A stretch of DNA of 64,000 nt from an uncultured Sphingomonadaceae bacterium (lineage in GTDB: Bacteria; Pseudomonadota; Alphaproteobacteria; Sphingomonadales; Sphingomonadaceae). A program made the translations under genes and the position numbers. The stretch covers positions 124,001 through 188,000 of the forward strand of contig CANKZR010000001.1 in assembly GCA_947488625.1 (NCBI GenBank), given 5' to 3'. Below the pieces are notes generated by a model, which saw only the letters and a program-made list of their open reading frames with translations, did not search any database and was not told the DNA's origin. Within the stretch, counting starts at the first letter, position 1. Every line of letters starts with the position of its first letter. This document shows, one piece after another, positions 25,673-34,431 of the stretch.

Positions 25673-26731
25673 TCAGTTCCACGTGTCTACCAGGTCATGT
25701 GCGCGGGTGATCGCGGCTATCCCGCGCTTGCCCTCGGCGCGTTTCAGCTGGACGATCACGTCGATCACGCTGGCGGCATAGGATATGGTGTCGGATCGTG
25801 AAAGGCCGATGCCGGTTTGCATGACCATCAGCGAAAGCTGTTCCAGCGCGCCGCGCAGGCTGTTGGCGTGGATGGTGGAAAAGCTGCCGGGATGGCCGGT
25901 GTTGATGGCACGCAGGAAAGATACGCTTTCCGCCCCGCGCAATTCGCCCAGCACGATGCGGTCCGGCCGCAGGCGCAGCGCCGATTGCAGCAGTTCGTTG
26001 GAAGTGACCTTGGCCTCTCCCAGCTCGCCTTTCACCGCCACCAGCCCCACCGCGTTGGCGCCGGGGAATTTCAGTTCGGGCGTATCTTCCACCAGCACCA
26101 CGCGTTCGTCGCGCGGTATCTCGCCCAGCATGGCGTTGAGGAAGGTTGTCTTGCCAGTGCTGGTACCGCCGGAAATGAGGATCGTTTTCTTCGCCCGGAT
26201 TGCAGCACGCAAGAAATCGATGGGCCGTTCCTGCGGGTCGGGCATGTCGGCCTCGCTTTCCTGCACCAACGGGCCGGAATCGTAGGCATCCAGTGGCAGG
26301 TCGAGGCGGCGATGACGACGGATCGCCATGGCCCAGTGCTTGCGCGTGGCGGGCGGACCGCAGAACTGGATACGCGCACCATCGGGCAGGGTCGCGCCCA
26401 GCAGCGGATGTTCGCGATTGATCCCCTGGTGGCTGATGCGCGCCACCTGTTCGGCCAGCCGCTGCACCAGCTTGTCGTCTATGGTATCCAGTTCAATTCG
26501 CTGCATGCCCGGGATTGCAGCATCCTCGACCCACATCTCGCCGGGTTTGTTGACGAGAATCTCGGTAACCGTGTCCCGCTCCAGCCATTCTCGAAATGGT
26601 GCGAGATAGGCGTCGAGATAGACCGAACCGCTGGGCACCTGGGGCGCATCTGCGGGTGGCCCCGCCATTGGGGTTGCTGTGGCTTTCGTGCCCGCAGCCT
26701 CCTCCCCCAGGTGATGAATTTCGGCTGACAT
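25673..26731 (-). CDS. virB11: T4SS ATPase VirB11
   Basis: A 352-residue hexameric secretion ATPase. The N-terminal domain holds VTEILVNKPGEMWVE; the RecA-like domain has Walker A ISGGTSTGKTTFLNA (about residues 184-198), the VLVEDTPELKF Asp box, RPDRIVLGELRGAESVSFLRA (Walker B) and the His box NTGHPGSFSTIHANS. VirB11 powers pilus building and substrate transfer. The ATG ending at 26731 is seven bases after the virB10 stop; the longer frame lies inside virB10 and is rejected. Last gene of the operon. Confidence 0.95.
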   Translation of the reverse strand: MSAEIHHLGEEAAGTKATATPMAGPPADAPQVPSGSVYLDAYLAPFREWLERDTVTEILVNKPGEMWVEDAAIPGMQRIELDTIDDKLVQRLAEQVARISHQGINREHPLLGATLPDGARIQFCGPPATRKHWAMAIRRHRRLDLPLDAYDSGPLVQESEADMPDPQERPIDFLRAAIRAKKTILISGGTSTGKTTFLNAMLGEIPRDERVVLVEDTPELKFPGANAVGLVAVKGELGEAKVTSNELLQSALRLRPDRIVLGELRGAESVSFLRAINTGHPGSFSTIHANSLRGALEQLSLMVMQTGIGLSRSDTISYAASVIDVIVQLKRAEGKRGIAAITRAHDLVDTWN

Positions 26732-26738
26732 GCCTGGC

Positions 26739-27899
26739 TCAACCGACCTTGGGGGCCTGGCTGAAGTCCAGATCGCGCGCGGTGTAGACGCGGATCGGTT
26801 CACCCATTCGCACCCGCACGGTAGGCGGGCGCTGGCCATCCTGTTGCAGGGCGGTGTTGGCTGCGCTCTGACCGCCCCCCAGCACGACCGATGCGCCGCC
26901 GCTTGCAACCGTGGTCAGCCCGCCGATCACCGATAGCAGCATGGCAGAGCCGAAACGGCTGAAGAAGTGATTGTCCACCTCTCCCGGAAGGCCCGCAGTG
27001 CCATCGAAACTGGTAGCAGGGCTTTGCAGCGAGACGGTAACGCCATCGGGACGGATTACCCGCTGCCAGATGACATAGGCCCGCCGCTGGCCTGCCTGCA
27101 GTCCGGACTGGTACTGGCCCACAAGGCGACTGGACCGCGGGATCAGCACGCCGCTGCCGTCGAAGGAGCGGACATCCTGGCTTACCACCGCGCGAACGAA
27201 GCCGGGCACGTCGGTGTTGATGGCGGTTTCCAGGATTGCGGGGATCATCGTGCCCTGCGTTACCGTGGTGGCCGGGTTTACATTCTGCACGGCAACGGCA
27301 GGGCCACCGCCCACGCCGCCGATACGCGCGGCAAACTCGTTCGCCGCGCCGCCGCCGGGGACGACCGAGCCGTCGGGCGTGGATGCCGCTGCAGCCTCCG
27401 CCGCTGCGGCGTTGGCCGCTGCCGAACGTGGCGCGACGCCTCCGTCGAAAACCAGCGTGGGAGAGGCATAGGGATTGGTTGCCGGGGCGTACGCATTGGC
27501 GCCATTGCCGTCGGGCACGCGTGACAGGACCGGGCTTGGTCCAGGGTCGGCCTGCGGCTGCACACCGGCATTGGCGCTGGGCAATCCCTCCGCCGGCATG
27601 GGTGCGACATTTACAGGGGCGGGAGGAGGCGCGTCTGCTGCCGCTGCCGCATCGACTGCAGCAGAATCGTTATCGGTGCGGCTGGCGTTCAACCCCCACA
27701 GGGTGGCTGCCCCCAGCAGCGCAACGAAACCAACGCCCGCCAGCAGACCCAGCGTATCCCGGCTGCCCTTGCGGTTGGCGACGGCCGGGTAGGACGTGCG
27801 GCTGGCAAGGTCGATTACCTCGGTTGTCTCGTCGTCGCGCGGATCTGTATCATTGGCGTGACCGGCGCTTTTTTCGGGCAGTCGCATCGCAAGTTTCAT
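26739..27899 (-). CDS. virB10: T4SS core protein VirB10 (TrbI family)
   Basis: A 386-residue protein: short cytoplasmic N-terminus, one membrane helix near residues 49-69 (LGLLAGVGFVALLGAATLWG), a long Pro/Ala-rich periplasmic stretch and a C-terminal TrbI/VirB10 domain (TVTQGTMIPAILETAINTDVPGFVRAVVSQDVRSFDGS, RSSRLVGQYQ, YVIWQRVIRPDG, LGGGQSAANTALQQ). VirB10 spans both membranes and gates the core. The Ala-rich linker is unusually repetitive (AAANAAAAEAAAA). Confidence 0.95.
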   Translation of the reverse strand: MKLAMRLPEKSAGHANDTDPRDDETTEVIDLASRTSYPAVANRKGSRDTLGLLAGVGFVALLGAATLWGLNASRTDNDSAAVDAAAAADAPPPAPVNVAPMPAEGLPSANAGVQPQADPGPSPVLSRVPDGNGANAYAPATNPYASPTLVFDGGVAPRSAAANAAAAEAAAASTPDGSVVPGGGAANEFAARIGGVGGGPAVAVQNVNPATTVTQGTMIPAILETAINTDVPGFVRAVVSQDVRSFDGSGVLIPRSSRLVGQYQSGLQAGQRRAYVIWQRVIRPDGVTVSLQSPATSFDGTAGLPGEVDNHFFSRFGSAMLLSVIGGLTTVASGGASVVLGGGQSAANTALQQDGQRPPTVRVRMGEPIRVYTARDLDFSQAPKVG

Positions 27900-27921
27900 A
27901 TGCGTATCTCCAATTTGCCGT

Positions 27922-28710
27922 TCAGGCGCCCTGCTGGGCGGTTCCGTCGGCGTTTACCGCGCCTACGGGACCCTGGTTCACCAACATGGCTGCATCATCG
28001 CCGGAGCGCAGGATGATCTCGCTGGGCACGATATCCAGCACGATCGTATCACCACGTACCGCGAAATTTACCGGGCCCTCGGCACCCTCGTGATTTTTCA
28101 CCAAGATGGCGGGCATCGGCTGGCCGGACGGCCAGGCAAGGAATGTGGCCGTACCGTCATCGTAGATCCGTTCCGGCAGCAGGGCGCTATCGCCGCTGGT
28201 GGCCCAGTCGAAATTCAGCGATGTGGGATCGAGCACGGCGTAATCGTCATTCGCCGCTGCCAGTTCCACCGAATTGGGGCGCTCGCCCGGATTGGCAGAG
28301 GCCAGGGCGGTATCTTCCTCCACCGGCTCGACTTCGATCGGGTAGGTAAAGGTCAGCACATACAGCGGGGTGCGATTGCCGGGGCTGGCGACTAGATCGA
28401 ACAGGTAGGTGTGGCGATTGGTTACCACCGTCATGTTGGTGGAAGCGCGCGGTTCCAGTGGCTTTACGAACAACAGGTTGGCGCGTCGATTTGGCGTAAC
28501 CTGCCAGCTGGTGGAATCGCCGATAGCGACATTCTCGATCGCCTCGTCGTCACCGAACTGGATGGTGGACTGCACGTTCACCTTGCCCTCGATCTTCACT
28601 ACCTGGGTCGGATCGTAGAGACGCTCCACGAGGCGCGGATCCTGCGCGGAGGCAGGCGCGGCAACGAGCGTGGTGGCGAGGAGGAGCGCAGCGAGGCTGG
28701 CGCGGATCAT
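27922..28710 (-). CDS. virB9: T4SS core protein VirB9
   Basis: A 262-residue periplasmic protein with signal peptide MIRASLAALLLATTLVAAPASA. VirB9/CagX domain features: QSTIQFGDDEAIENVAIGDST, SWQVTPNRRANLLFVKP, NMTVVTNRHTYLFDL, and a C-terminal part with ERIYDDGTATFLAWPSGQPMPAI. It forms the outer-membrane core with VirB10 and normally VirB7. No VirB7 lipoprotein gene is seen here. The ATG overlaps the virB6 stop (28707-28710). Confidence 0.95.
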   Translation of the reverse strand: MIRASLAALLLATTLVAAPASAQDPRLVERLYDPTQVVKIEGKVNVQSTIQFGDDEAIENVAIGDSTSWQVTPNRRANLLFVKPLEPRASTNMTVVTNRHTYLFDLVASPGNRTPLYVLTFTYPIEVEPVEEDTALASANPGERPNSVELAAANDDYAVLDPTSLNFDWATSGDSALLPERIYDDGTATFLAWPSGQPMPAILVKNHEGAEGPVNFAVRGDTIVLDIVPSEIILRSGDDAAMLVNQGPVGAVNADGTAQQGA

Positions 28711-29900
28711 GACATTTTCTCCGAAGAACGAACGGGTGCGGATTTGAAGCGGCTGCCAATGCCGCGGGAGCGGGACGGGCTGGCAGAGCTGCTGCGCGAT
28801 TGATCGCCAGACCCGCCCGACACGATTTTCGTCTCACGCGTGGTGGTGGACCCGCCTGTATCGTTGGCGGCGGCAGGCGTGTTGGCGGTGACGCGAATAT
28901 CGCGTGCGGGCGGCGGCGTGGACTGTGCCGCGCGGTCCCTTGCAGTGGTGCTGGCAAGGGTTGCGGAAACCGGCGCGGCATACGGCGCAGCGGAAGCTGT
29001 TCGCGCGCCGCCCCGCTCATCCGACCGGTCGCTTTGCGACAGGCCGAACACGCTCCATCCGGCAACCATGGTGGTAGCGACCTTCAGCACCATGAACATC
29101 AGCGCCAGATGCACCGCGCCGATCATGAAGAATGCCATCGCCGGGCGCACGTCGATCTGTCCCGGTGTGCTCATCAGGCTGGATAGGACGGGAATGGCCA
29201 GTTCCAGCATCAGAGATCCGCCCAGCACGGCAAACAGCGGAGCGAGTGCCATCAGCACCACGCCTTTCAGCCAGCCTACGAACAGGCCCCGCGTGCCGTC
29301 GAACAGCGCCAACAGGATGAAGATGGGGCCAAGACCCATCAAAATGGCGAGCGCGATCTTGCAGGTCGCCAGCACGCCCACGGTGCCCAGCAACAGCATG
29401 GTGCCACCCGACCACAACAGCCCCGGTGGGGAGAAGATGGAGGTATCGTTTGCCATGGCATCACCGCCCGATGCTTCCATCAAGGACAGCATCACCACAT
29501 CCAGCTTGTCGGCAAAAATGGTGGTGGCGCTGCCATCGGTGCCCATCAGCACGGTGGCAATCTGGTCCGGCGCGCCAACGGCGAGGTTCCAGAACACGCT
29601 CTGGAACGCGACCCAGCTGGTGGCAAAAGTGATGACCAGTACCAGGGTGACCATGCGCGGTGTCAGCGACGACAGGCCAAGGCGCGTGCGTCCGGTAATC
29701 ATACCAAAGCCGAGGAAGGCGATCCACAGGGTCAAGATGATTGTCAGGGCGGGGCCGAAGCTGCCTTCCGCGCTGAAAAGACGGTTGAACGCAGCCTGTG
29801 CCATCTCCGACGCAGCACAGTCCACGCCGCGCAAGCTTGCGCCAATACCGGCTCCGACGCCTTCCATCGCGCGCATGCATTGGGCGGAAGCGGTGCTCAC
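28707..29900 (-). CDS. virB6: T4SS inner-membrane protein VirB6 with long disordered tail
   Basis: A 397-residue polytopic protein of the TrbL/VirB6 family, with about six hydrophobic helices (LTIILTLWIAFLGFGMITG, VTLVLVITFATSWVAFQSVF, LLLGTVGVLATCKIALAILM, GPIFILLALF and others). The C-terminal about 110 residues are low-complexity, rich in Ser, Thr, Ala and Arg, probably cytoplasmic or periplasmic and disordered. I take the GTG ending at 29900, which overlaps the virB4 stop as GTGA, instead of an upstream start within virB4. No virB5 lies between virB4 and virB6, and no virB8 lies between virB6 and virB9. Confidence 0.88.
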   Translation of the reverse strand: MSTASAQCMRAMEGVGAGIGASLRGVDCAASEMAQAAFNRLFSAEGSFGPALTIILTLWIAFLGFGMITGRTRLGLSSLTPRMVTLVLVITFATSWVAFQSVFWNLAVGAPDQIATVLMGTDGSATTIFADKLDVVMLSLMEASGGDAMANDTSIFSPPGLLWSGGTMLLLGTVGVLATCKIALAILMGLGPIFILLALFDGTRGLFVGWLKGVVLMALAPLFAVLGGSLMLELAIPVLSSLMSTPGQIDVRPAMAFFMIGAVHLALMFMVLKVATTMVAGWSVFGLSQSDRSDERGGARTASAAPYAAPVSATLASTTARDRAAQSTPPPARDIRVTANTPAAANDTGGSTTTRETKIVSGGSGDQSRSSSASPSRSRGIGSRFKSAPVRSSEKMS

Positions 29901-32332
29901 TCCGCGGCCTCCCAGTTGAAGGTGTCGACCTCTTCCGGCTGGCCCGAGCCGGGCCATGGCCGGTTGGTAAGGGCAGGATACCATTGTGCGGGATCATCGC
30001 CCACAGCCTCGCGCAGAAGGTCGAGCCGACGCACGCTGCTTTCACGGCCCGACAGCATGGTCAGCACTTCGGGTGCGCCCGAAAGATCAAGCCGCACGAC
30101 AACGCTGGCATCGGGCTGGCGCACGAGGAAGCAGCGACTGTGCGCAGGCAGCGACCTGATCAGCGCCAGTTCGTGCTCGGTGAGTCCGAAGCCGTCACAA
30201 TAGTCCTCTGCGCGGGCACGGGCATTGGGCATGAAGACCATCGTGGCGGTCTGCTCCACCAGGGCGGTAGAGATCTTGCTGTCCAGCGCATCGCGCGCCG
30301 ATTGCGTGGCGAATCCGACCAACGCATTGCGTTTACGCAGCGTCTTCAGCCAATCGCGGATGCGGGCGGCGAACACCTCGTCATCCAGCGCTTTCCAGCC
30401 TTCGTCGATCAGCACCATCGTCGGCTGCCCGTCCAGGCGCTCGTCGATACGGTGGAACAGGTACATCATTGTTGGCGTGCGCAGCTTGGGATTTTCCAGC
30501 AGCGCTGTCATATCGAAACCCATCACGCGGTTGGACAGGTCCAGCTTGTCGGCCTCGTTATCGAACAGCCAGCCGTTCTCGCCATCTTCGATCCAGGCCG
30601 AAAGACGGTCTGCAAGGTCACCGGGCTGCGGACGGCGCGCGCCCGAAACCAGTTCCTTGAAATAGCGCAGGCGGCGCAGTGAAGGATCGTTCGAATAGGC
30701 CGCGTCCACCGCCGCGGCGATCGTGGCGCTTTCTTCCGGTCCCTCGGCCTTCAGCAGCACAGAAAGCCAGTCGCGCAGGAAGCCGCGGTTGGCAGTGGTA
30801 TCGGGCAGGGCCAGCGGATTGAAGCCGGTTGGCTCGCCCGAGCGGATGCGATCGTAAGTGCCGCCGATGCCGCGAATGAACAGTTCCGCGCCGCGATCCT
30901 TGTCGAACAGGATGGTGCGGGGTGAGAACTTCTGTGCTTGCGCGGCGAGAAAGTTCATCACCACGGTCTTGCCCGAACCGGACGGACCGATGACCGAGAA
31001 GTTGCCCAGGTCACCGTGGTGGAAATTGAAGAAGAACGGCGTGGAACTGGTGGTTTGCAGCAAGGTTACGGCTTCGCCCCAGTGGTTGCCGTCGGCCTGC
31101 CCCAGTGCAAACCCGTGCAGGGAGCCGAAACTGGCCATGTTGGCCGTAGAGATCATGGCGCGGCGCACGACGTAGTTTTCGTTGCCGGGGAACTGGCCCC
31201 AGAAGGCAGGCTCCAGGTTGGTATCCTCGCGCACGGCGATTGCGCCGGTATCTGCGAGGCTGGCGGCGACAGAAGCGGTCGCATCGTCCAGCCGCTCCAG
31301 ATTGCGTTCGCGCACCAGCACGGTGAGGTGGTGGTCTCCGAATGCGACCGAGCCTGCGCCAAGCTCGTCGCGCGCGGCCAACATCTCGGCACGCTCGGAC
31401 TGGGCTTCTTCATCGGCGCTTTTCAGGCGGCGAACCGCAAGGTCGATCTTCTCGCGCGCGGTCTGCCGCTCCTCGGGAGCAAAGCTTTCCGTCACGATCA
31501 TTTCGCACGGCAGGCGCAGCATGCCATCCAGCAGACCCGGGCTGGTGGCGTCGGGATAGTCCTTCAGGCTGAGAATCGAGGCGAAATCCGCGCCGCCCGA
31601 GCCGCGCAGCTCCATCGCATCAAGGCCGAAACTGGCGCGGCGATAGGGCAGCATTCTGCCGATATCGGTCTCTGCATCGGGTCGGCGCACGGGGCGCATC
31701 TCGCCGTTATAGAGCGCGCTCAGCAGTTCGAGGACCTCGTTATTGGTACTGTCGGATGGGCCGACATAGTCGCCCAGCGGTTGCGCGCCATAATCGCCAA
31801 GGCTTGCGGAAAGCGCCTGCAATGCCGCGCGCAGGGAGCGCAGATCCTTGGGATCGACCTCGTCCTCCACCTGCTTGCGCCGCAGCATTTTGCCGGCTTT
31901 TTCGGCAAGGCCCGCCTTGCCCCGTGCGGGGCGGCGAACCAGTGTCACGAACTGATCGTTCACGAACAGGGAACCGGAGGACAGCTTTTCGCGCCAACGC
32001 GCATCGATATGGGCGGACAGGGGATCTTCGAAAGTGGCTTCCAGATCCACGCTCACCCGACGGCGAATGACGTGGTGGTAAAGCACGAAGCGCGCATCGA
32101 GGTTGCTTCGCAGCACCACTTCGCGCGTTTGCGCGTGGGCATTCAGGGCATCGGTATCCTCGGTTTCGAACAGCAGGCCCGGCACCTGCAGGGCGCCCAG
32201 CAACGATCCATCCCGCAGCAGCAATACATTCTGATCGACAAGCCGCGCATAGGGCAGCCGCTCACCGGCGTGCGCTTCCTTGGCACTCCAGGCTGCAGCG
32301 CCCAGTCGCCATTTTGGCCACTTGCTCTTCAT
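29897..32332 (-). CDS. virB4: T4SS ATPase VirB4
   Basis: An 811-residue VirB4/CagE-type ATPase. The Walker A GPSGSGKTVVMNFLAAQAQK lies near residue 445, Walker B with MVLIDEGWKALDD near residue 640. The N-terminal domain (about 200-400) with LPCEMIVTESFAPEER is typical of VirB4. It energises pilus assembly and transfer at the inner membrane. It starts 63 bases after virB3. Length is in the usual range. Confidence 0.96.
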   Translation of the reverse strand: MKSKWPKWRLGAAAWSAKEAHAGERLPYARLVDQNVLLLRDGSLLGALQVPGLLFETEDTDALNAHAQTREVVLRSNLDARFVLYHHVIRRRVSVDLEATFEDPLSAHIDARWREKLSSGSLFVNDQFVTLVRRPARGKAGLAEKAGKMLRRKQVEDEVDPKDLRSLRAALQALSASLGDYGAQPLGDYVGPSDSTNNEVLELLSALYNGEMRPVRRPDAETDIGRMLPYRRASFGLDAMELRGSGGADFASILSLKDYPDATSPGLLDGMLRLPCEMIVTESFAPEERQTAREKIDLAVRRLKSADEEAQSERAEMLAARDELGAGSVAFGDHHLTVLVRERNLERLDDATASVAASLADTGAIAVREDTNLEPAFWGQFPGNENYVVRRAMISTANMASFGSLHGFALGQADGNHWGEAVTLLQTTSSTPFFFNFHHGDLGNFSVIGPSGSGKTVVMNFLAAQAQKFSPRTILFDKDRGAELFIRGIGGTYDRIRSGEPTGFNPLALPDTTANRGFLRDWLSVLLKAEGPEESATIAAAVDAAYSNDPSLRRLRYFKELVSGARRPQPGDLADRLSAWIEDGENGWLFDNEADKLDLSNRVMGFDMTALLENPKLRTPTMMYLFHRIDERLDGQPTMVLIDEGWKALDDEVFAARIRDWLKTLRKRNALVGFATQSARDALDSKISTALVEQTATMVFMPNARARAEDYCDGFGLTEHELALIRSLPAHSRCFLVRQPDASVVVRLDLSGAPEVLTMLSGRESSVRRLDLLREAVGDDPAQWYPALTNRPWPGSGQPEEVDTFNWEAAE

Positions 32333-32395
32333 GTCTCTACTCCATGCCGCCTGTCAAAGGCAGCGGTTCGCTTTCGCGCCGACCCTGCCGAAGGG

Positions 32396-32677
32396 TCAGG
32401 CGGCGTAGCTGTTGCAGCCCCAGCGGCTGTAATTCTTGACACGCGGACACTTGCTGACCTTGGTCAGCCACAGGTCGAAGATGCGCGGTTCGCGAAGGCA
32501 GGCGAAATAGCCGATCACGTGCATGATAATGGGGATCGGCAGGATCCAAAGGCTCTTCAGGATCAGGAACGCCTCTGTCGTTACCAGGGCGTTGATGATG
32601 AAATAGTTGAACGTCACGCCCGCGAACATCTGCGGCCGCGTAAGCGCGCGATGAACTGGATGGCGGATGAGTTGCAT
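32396..32677 (-). CDS. virB3: T4SS protein VirB3
   Basis: A 93-residue inner-membrane protein with the VirB3 signature RHPVHRALTRPQMFAGVTF followed by two hydrophobic helices (NYFIINALVTTEAFLIL and LPIPIIMHVIGYFACL) and a hydrophilic C-terminus. VirB3 works with VirB4 in pilus formation. It follows virB2 by nine bases. Confidence 0.93.
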   Translation of the reverse strand: MQLIRHPVHRALTRPQMFAGVTFNYFIINALVTTEAFLILKSLWILPIPIIMHVIGYFACLREPRIFDLWLTKVSKCPRVKNYSRWGCNSYAA

Positions 32678-32686
32678 GGCCAGCGT

Positions 32687-32980
32687 CTAACCCGCCGCGC
32701 CCTGGATGCCCGCCACGATGGAGGCAGCGCCGAAGATGATGAAGCAGCCCAGGATCACCGTGGCACCAAAGCGCCAGTTCATCCGGCCCGTCAGCATCAT
32801 GAAGCCGACTGCGGCAACGGCCATCACGGCAACTGCGGTGGCAACGCTGCCCAGCAGCGTGTTCTGCATCCAGCCCAGCGCATTGTTGATCGGGCCGGAC
32901 CCGGCAGGATCCTGCGCATAGGCAGCCGAAGGCGCGATCAGCACCGCGATAACAGCGGCAAGACGGTAGAGAACATTCAT
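32687..32980 (-). CDS. virB2: T4SS pilin VirB2 (TrbC family)
   Basis: A 97-residue prepilin: signal sequence (MNVLYRLAAVIAVLIAPSAAYA, cut before QDPAGSG) and two hydrophobic helices (GSVATAVAVMAVAAVGFMML and FGATVILGCFIIFGAASIVAG) separated by a short polar turn TGRMNWR. This is the classic VirB2/TrbC pilin layout. It starts two bases after the stop of the lytic transglycosylase gene. Confidence 0.94.
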   Translation of the reverse strand: MNVLYRLAAVIAVLIAPSAAYAQDPAGSGPINNALGWMQNTLLGSVATAVAVMAVAAVGFMMLTGRMNWRFGATVILGCFIIFGAASIVAGIQGAAG

Positions 32981-32982
32981 TG

Positions 32983-33621
32983 TCAGTCGGAACTCCGAGA
33001 ATAATCAGACAGGCGGCCCATGATCGAGGAAACGTAAAGCTGTGTTTCACGTATACGAGGGATACCCCCCGAACGGATCACCCGTCCCGGCCCTGCGTTG
33101 TACGCGGCAAGTGCCTTTTCCAGGTCGCCATCGAACCGGTCCAGCTGTTCTCGCAAGTAACGTGCGCCGCCTTCCAGGTTGGCGAGCGGGTCATCGGGAT
33201 CGACACCGAGGTCACGGGCTGTGCCGGGCATCAGCTGCGCAAGGCCGCGCGCGCCTGTCGGCGATACGGCATTCTCGCGCCAGCGGCTTTCCTGCCAGAC
33301 CAGGGCCTCTATCAGCGCCGGCGACAGGTCGAAGCGATCGGCGAGATCGGCGACATAGCCGGTGTAGGCTTCCGGGATCGCCGAAGAATGTTCCAGCGTA
33401 TCGGCCACGGCGCCTTCCGGCACTAGCAGGATTGCGTGTTCGGGCACTTCTGCAAGCGGGGCAGGAGCGAGCACGGCGTTCATGTCCACGCGCTCTACCG
33501 GCCCAGCAATCCATTGCGCTTCGCCGTCCGTGGAAATTTCCAGAACGTCCGCCTGAGCCGGCGGCGCAAAAAGGCCCGCGCAGGCCAAGGCAAACAGGGA
33601 TGTAGCAGTACGCAGAATCAT
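32983..33621 (-). CDS. VirB1-like lytic transglycosylase
   Basis: A 212-residue protein from the ATG ending at 33621 with signal peptide (MILRTATSLFALACAGLFAP...AQA) and a C-terminal SLT domain: LIEALVWQESRWRENAVSPTGARGL (catalytic Glu111), QLMPGTARDLGV, GARYLREQLDRF and ALAAYNAGPGRV. It opens peptidoglycan so the T4SS can pass. It is the first gene of the operon, with GGAGGG before its start. An upstream extension of the frame is unlikely to be coding. Confidence 0.9.
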   Translation of the reverse strand: MILRTATSLFALACAGLFAPPAQADVLEISTDGEAQWIAGPVERVDMNAVLAPAPLAEVPEHAILLVPEGAVADTLEHSSAIPEAYTGYVADLADRFDLSPALIEALVWQESRWRENAVSPTGARGLAQLMPGTARDLGVDPDDPLANLEGGARYLREQLDRFDGDLEKALAAYNAGPGRVIRSGGIPRIRETQLYVSSIMGRLSDYSRSSD

Positions 33622-33710
33622 CAATCCCTCCGAAGCGGCCCCAATGCTTACAACAAATGACAAAGCCGTGACAGTCTTGGTAAATTGACCGTCTCGAGCG
33701 GTAGAAACGC

Positions 33711-33745
33711 AAATAGCCCGAAAGGCGCTACCTTCCGGGCTATTT
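33711..33745 (-). terminator. Hairpin terminator after the TPR gene
   Basis: A long stem (10 bp 33711-33720 with 33736-33745, one mismatch, then 4 bp more) lies between the TPR gene stop and the T4SS operon start. On the minus strand the stem ends in CTATTTG and is followed by GCGTTTC, so the U run is interrupted. It probably insulates the two units. Confidence 0.75.
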
Positions 33746-33805
33746 GTCGCGACTGATCGCGTCCGGGAGCTGTTCGCTCCTATAACAAGGCGAATGAACC
33801 TGTGA

Positions 33806-34168
33806 TTATTCCGCCGATGAATCCAGCGAGAGCAGGGCCATCTGTGCTGCGCGCCGGGAATCGATCCAGTCGCCATTGGCCAGTTCAAGCTCGTAACGAT
33901 CATCACTGGCTATGGCATCGCGATAGGCCTGCTGGGCAAGCTCGTATTCGCCGACCGCTGCATAGGCCGCGCCAAGATTGATCAGCAACGCCGGGTCGCC
34001 GGGGTTTTCCGCACGCGCGCGTTCGAGCTGGACGATTGCAGATCGGGTTTCGCCGGAAACCAGTGTATCGTATTCGACATCGCGGGTTTCAATATCGGAC
34101 TGGGTGGTTGCTGCCGAAGGGCCGGCCTGCGCCAGCATGAGAGCCGCCAGAAAAGCAGTGGTAAACAT
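33806..34168 (-). CDS. Small secreted TPR-containing protein
   Basis: A 120-residue protein with signal peptide MFTTAFLAALMLAQAGPSAA and one clear tetratricopeptide repeat (NPGDPALLINLGAAYAAVGEYELAQQAYRDAIAS) near residues 60-95. TPRs bind proteins; the partner is unknown. The ATG ending at 34168 is chosen as the Met directly before the signal. It is separated from the T4SS genes by a terminator, so it is probably not a secretion component. Confidence 0.75.
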   Translation of the reverse strand: MFTTAFLAALMLAQAGPSAATTQSDIETRDVEYDTLVSGETRSAIVQLERARAENPGDPALLINLGAAYAAVGEYELAQQAYRDAIASDDRYELELANGDWIDSRRAAQMALLSLDSSAE

Positions 34169-34306
34169 CGTATTCTCCCAAATTCGTTGAGAGCAATCTG
34201 CACCCGAAAAGACAAAGGTGCAACAAATCCGTAACAATGTCATAAAAACGCAATATTCTCGCCGGGGAAAAGTTTTTACCTCGAGAAATCAATTACCTGC
34301 ACGTTA

Positions 34307-34325
34307 TGTGACAACTGGTCACATG
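34307..34325. promoter_or_regulatory. Perfect 19-base palindromic operator candidate
   Basis: ATGTGAC (34307-34313), a 5-base centre AACTG and GTCACAT (34319-34325) form a perfect 7 bp inverted repeat about 105 bases before the lipoprotein start. It resembles half-sites of the CRP/FNR type, but the spacing (7 between TGTGA and TCACA) is one base longer than the standard CRP site. Confidence 0.5.
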
Positions 34326-34431
34326 AAACGGTAACACGGTCGCCAAAGTGTCATTTGGCAAGCCTAGCTGTCCTCTCGCGACATCGCATTTCTAGTTTTT
34401 GATTCTCGGTTTTATGAGGGGACCGTTCGCT

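Noticed and set aside
25673-33621. Integrative conjugative element
   Set aside because: No integrase, relaxase, coupling protein or attachment repeats are seen near the T4SS genes.
34307-34325. Standard CRP site
   Set aside because: The gap between TGTGA and TCACA is seven, not six bases, so I only call it an unknown operator candidate.
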